Assembly (NCBI GenBank): GCA_001464615.1
Contig: LNFI01000016.1
Span: 248,001 to 312,000, forward strand
Reading direction: 5' to 3'
DNA length: 64,000 nt
From: Sphingomonadales bacterium Ga0077557
GTDB taxonomy: Bacteria; Pseudomonadota; Alphaproteobacteria; Sphingomonadales; Sphingomonadaceae
Below are positions 61,255 through 64,000 of this stretch, one piece after another. A program made the position numbers and the translations under genes. The notes beneath the pieces are model-generated. The model was not told the DNA's origin, did not search any database, and saw only the letters and a program-made list of their open reading frames with translations. Position 1 is the stretch's first letter, and each line of letters begins with the position of its first letter.

Positions 61255-61950
61255 TCAGCGCGCCGGGCGGACGCCGGAAGTCTGTGCTTCCATCATCAAC
61301 CGGTCTTGCGCCATCGGGTCATGACCCAGGATTTCGCCCTTGAAGATCCACACCTTCACGCCGCACACGCCATAAGCCGTGTGTGCCGTTGCCTCAGCGT
61401 AATCGACATTGGCGCGCAGCGTATGAAGCGGCACGCGACCTTCGCGATACCATTCCGTGCGCGCGATTTCGGCGCCGCCGAGACGACCGCCGCAGGTGAT
61501 ACGAATGCCCTCTGCACCCAGACGCAGCGCCGACTGAACCGCGCGCTTCATGGCACGACGGAACGCGATGCGGCGCTCGAGCTGATCGGCAACGCCCTGC
61601 GCAACGAGCTTGGCATCGATTTCCGGCTTGCGGATTTCGACGATGTTCAAGCTGACGTCCGACGAGGTCATCTTGCCGAGCGTCTTGCGCAGCTTTTCAA
61701 TGTCCGCGCCCTTCTTGCCGATGATCACACCGGGACGGGCAGCGAAGATCGAGATGCGGCACAGCTTGGCTGGACGATCGATGACGACCTTGGAGATCGC
61801 GGCCTGTGGCAGCGTCTTCATGATGAACTCGCGGATGCGCAGGTCTTCCAGCAGCAAGCGGCCATAATCGGCGCCTTCTGCATACCAGCGGCTGTCCCAG
61901 GTGCGGTTGATCTGCAGCCGAAGCCCGATCGGATTGCTCTTCTGACCCAT
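61255..61950 (-). CDS. rpsC: 30S ribosomal protein S3
   Basis: [26 protein letters not shown] domain [15 protein letters not shown]. Confidence 0.97.
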   Translation of the reverse strand: MGQKSNPIGLRLQINRTWDSRWYAEGADYGRLLLEDLRIREFIMKTLPQAAISKVVIDRPAKLCRISIFAARPGVIIGKKGADIEKLRKTLGKMTSSDVSLNIVEIRKPEIDAKLVAQGVADQLERRIAFRRAMKRAVQSALRLGAEGIRITCGGRLGGAEIARTEWYREGRVPLHTLRANVDYAEATAHTAYGVCGVKVWIFKGEILGHDPMAQDRLMMEAQTSGVRPAR

Positions 61951-62330
61951 TACGCTTCCTCTGCCTGCTCACGCACCACGATCCGCAGCCGGCTGAACGG
62001 CTTCAGGATGCGGGTCGACTTGCCGCGACCGCGGGTGGCGAAACGCTTCATCACGATCGACTTGCCGACCGATGCTTCCGACACGACGAGGGCGTCGACG
62101 TCGAGGTTATGGTTGTTCTCTGCATTCGCAATTGCCGATGCCAGCACCTTGCGTGCCTCGACAGCCATCGCTTTGTTCGAAAACTGCAGGATGTTCATCG
62201 CATCGCCAACCTTGCGGTTGCGGATGAGTGCCGCGACCAGGCCCAGCTTCTGTGCCGAACCACGGATCTGCGTACCGACCGAGAGTGCCTCGTTGTCAGC
62301 CACGCGACGCGGGGATTTTTCCTTGCCCAT
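61950..62330 (-). CDS. rplV: 50S ribosomal protein L22
   Basis: [28 protein letters not shown]. Confidence 0.97.
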   Translation of the reverse strand: MGKEKSPRRVADNEALSVGTQIRGSAQKLGLVAALIRNRKVGDAMNILQFSNKAMAVEARKVLASAIANAENNHNLDVDALVVSEASVGKSIVMKRFATRGRGKSTRILKPFSRLRIVVREQAEEA

Positions 62331-62605
62331 CAGCGCTTGCCCTTCTTGTCGGCGGCGTGGCCGGGGAAGAAGCGCGTCGGCGCAAATTCGCCGAGCTTCA
62401 TGCCGACCATGTCTTCGTTGACCGAAACCGGCACGAACTTGCGGCCGTTATAGACGTTGAAGGTCAGGCCGACGAAATCCGGGAGGATCGTCGAACGACG
62501 CGACCAGGTCTTGATCGGTGCGCGGTTATTGGCTTCCTGAGCGGTTTGCGCCTTCTTCAGGAGGTGAAGGTCCACGAACGGACCCTTCCAGACGGAACGT
62601 GCCAT
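62330..62605 (-). CDS. rpsS: 30S ribosomal protein S19
   Basis: [19 protein letters not shown]. Confidence 0.97.
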   Translation of the reverse strand: MARSVWKGPFVDLHLLKKAQTAQEANNRAPIKTWSRRSTILPDFVGLTFNVYNGRKFVPVSVNEDMVGMKLGEFAPTRFFPGHAADKKGKR

Positions 62606-62611
62606 GAGCGG

Positions 62612-63448
62612 TTAGCCCTTCTTCTTGGCGTGACGCGAGCGGATGATCATCTTGTCCGTCGCCTTGTTATGACGGGTGCGCGCACCCTTGGTCGGCTTGC
62701 CCCATGGCGTCACCGGATGGCGACCGCCCGAGGTCCGGCCTTCACCACCGCCGTGCGGATGGTCGACCGGGTTCTTGGCGACACCGCGCGTCAGCGGGCG
62801 AATGCCCTTCCAACGGTTGCGGCCAGCCTTGGCAAGGTTCGTGTTGGCGTTGTCGGGGTTCGACACTGCGCCCACCGTCGCCATGCAATCGCTGCGGATA
62901 TAGCGCTGCTCGCCCGAATTGAGGCGAACCATCACCATGCCCTTGTCGCGACCGACGACCTGCACATAGGTGCCTGCCGAGCGGGCGAGCTGACCACCCT
63001 TGCCGGGCTTCATTTCGACATTGTGGACGATGGTGCCGACGGGCATCTGGCCCAGCTCCATCGCGTTGCCCGGCTTCACGTCGGTCTTCTTGCCAGCGAC
63101 AACCTTGTCGCCGACGGCCAGACGCTGCGGTGCCAGGATATAGACGACTTCGTCGCCTGGATATTCGATGAGCGCGATGAAAGCGGTGCGGTTTGGATCA
63201 TATTCGATCCGCGCCACGGTGCCTTCAACGTCCCACTTGCGGCGCTTGAAATCGATGATGCGATAGCGCTGCTTGTGGCCACCGGCGATGCCGCGCGAGG
63301 TGACATGGCCCTTGTTGTTGCGGCCACCGGTCTTGCGCTTGCCTTCGGTCAGCGCCTTTACCGGGCCGCCCTTGTGCAGACCGGAACGGTCCACCAGGAT
63401 CAGGCCACGGCGTGCCGGGCTGGTCGGGTTATAATGCTTGAGTGCCAT
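62612..63448 (-). CDS. rplB: 50S ribosomal protein L2
   Basis: [49 protein letters not shown]. Confidence 0.97.
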   Translation of the reverse strand: MALKHYNPTSPARRGLILVDRSGLHKGGPVKALTEGKRKTGGRNNKGHVTSRGIAGGHKQRYRIIDFKRRKWDVEGTVARIEYDPNRTAFIALIEYPGDEVVYILAPQRLAVGDKVVAGKKTDVKPGNAMELGQMPVGTIVHNVEMKPGKGGQLARSAGTYVQVVGRDKGMVMVRLNSGEQRYIRSDCMATVGAVSNPDNANTNLAKAGRNRWKGIRPLTRGVAKNPVDHPHGGGEGRTSGGRHPVTPWGKPTKGARTRHNKATDKMIIRSRHAKKKG

Positions 63449-63452
63449 TGCC

Positions 63453-63767
63453 TCAGATCCCCGTCGTCACGTCGATCGATTGCCCGTCTTTCAGGGTGAC
63501 GATCGCTTTTTTCACATCAGACCGGGTGTAGGGCTTGCCCTTCCACTTCTTGGTCTTGCCCTTCTGGACGATCGTGTTCACGCCAGTGACGTTCACGTCG
63601 AACAGCGCTTCCACGGCGGCCTTGATCTCAGGCTTGGTCGCATCGTTCGCCACGCGGAACACAACCGCGTTGTGCTCGCTCAGCAACGTTGCCTTTTCGG
63701 TGATGTGCGGCGCGACGATCACGTCATAATGACGGACCGCAATCGCTGCCTTTTCCTTCTTAGCCAT
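63453..63767 (-). CDS. rplW: 50S ribosomal protein L23
   Basis: [27 protein letters not shown]. Confidence 0.97.
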   Translation of the reverse strand: MAKKEKAAIAVRHYDVIVAPHITEKATLLSEHNAVVFRVANDATKPEIKAAVEALFDVNVTGVNTIVQKGKTKKWKGKPYTRSDVKKAIVTLKDGQSIDVTTGI

Positions 63768-64000
63768 TAGTTCGCCCCTCCCGGGAGGGCGAAGCGCGCC
63801 TCCAGCTTTTCGACTGCCGCGCGCGTCAGCACGAGGGTGTCAGCCTTGAGAATATCGTAAACATTGGCGCCTGCCGCCGGCATCACGTTGATCTGGCGCA
63901 GGTTGCCGGCGGCGAGCGCGAAGCTTGCCTCGACCATGTCACCGTCGATCACCAGCGCCGTCCTGGCGTTGAAGGTGCTGAAGTTGTTGAACAGCACGGC
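63767..64000 (-). CDS. rplD: 50S ribosomal protein L4, C-terminal part (start beyond window)
   Basis: [20 protein letters not shown]...[19 protein letters not shown]; runs off the right edge. Confidence 0.93.
   Translation of the reverse strand, partial: AVLFNNFSTFNARTALVIDGDMVEASFALAAGNLRQINVMPAAGANVYDILKADTLVLTRAAVEKLEARFALPGGAN

Noticed and set aside
62228-63499. 423-aa plus-strand ORF
   Set aside because: Antisense to rplV/rpsS/rplB; the minus-strand ribosomal proteins are unambiguous
1-64000. CRISPR arrays, tRNA/rRNA genes, IS elements, prophage
   Set aside because: No regularly spaced repeats, cloverleaf-like segments, transposase or phage structural genes recognised by eye; a tRNAscan/ISfinder run would be decisive

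Overview
GC-rich chromosomal window from an alphaproteobacterium, probably a sphingomonad (judged from protein style and gene order; no search was run). It is mostly core genome: the end of a Pst phosphate operon (pstA-pstB-phoU-phoB), cysE, ahpC/ahpD/oxyR, moaE/moaD/pgsA, pyrC, guaA, and a long minus-strand ribosomal protein block from 47.7 kb to the right edge (rplQ-rpoA-rpsK-rpsM ... adk-secY-rplO ... rpmD ... rplB-rplW-rplD). No CRISPR array, prophage, IS element, rRNA or tRNA was recognised. The most interesting segment is 28.7-37.9 kb. It holds a two-component system followed by a tightly overlapping gene run: cytochrome b561-like protein, membrane-anchored FAD/2Fe-2S reductase, a second b-type membrane protein, an eight-CXXCH cytochrome c, an atypical P2-like P-type ATPase and an AI-2E-type permease. 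Near-identical 11-bp-spaced TGTCAG direct repeats lie upstream of both the regulator gene and the cytochrome run, suggesting one redox/transport regulon. Other notable items are an in-frame amber stop splitting an MscS-cNMP fusion gene, an acyltransferase gene and 14-bp hairpin inside the spc operon, a three-gene insertion between adk and rpsM, a triple TetR-type operator, a Tat-signal aminotransferase, an RGG-rich extension on ribosomal protein S5, and several REP-like palindromes.
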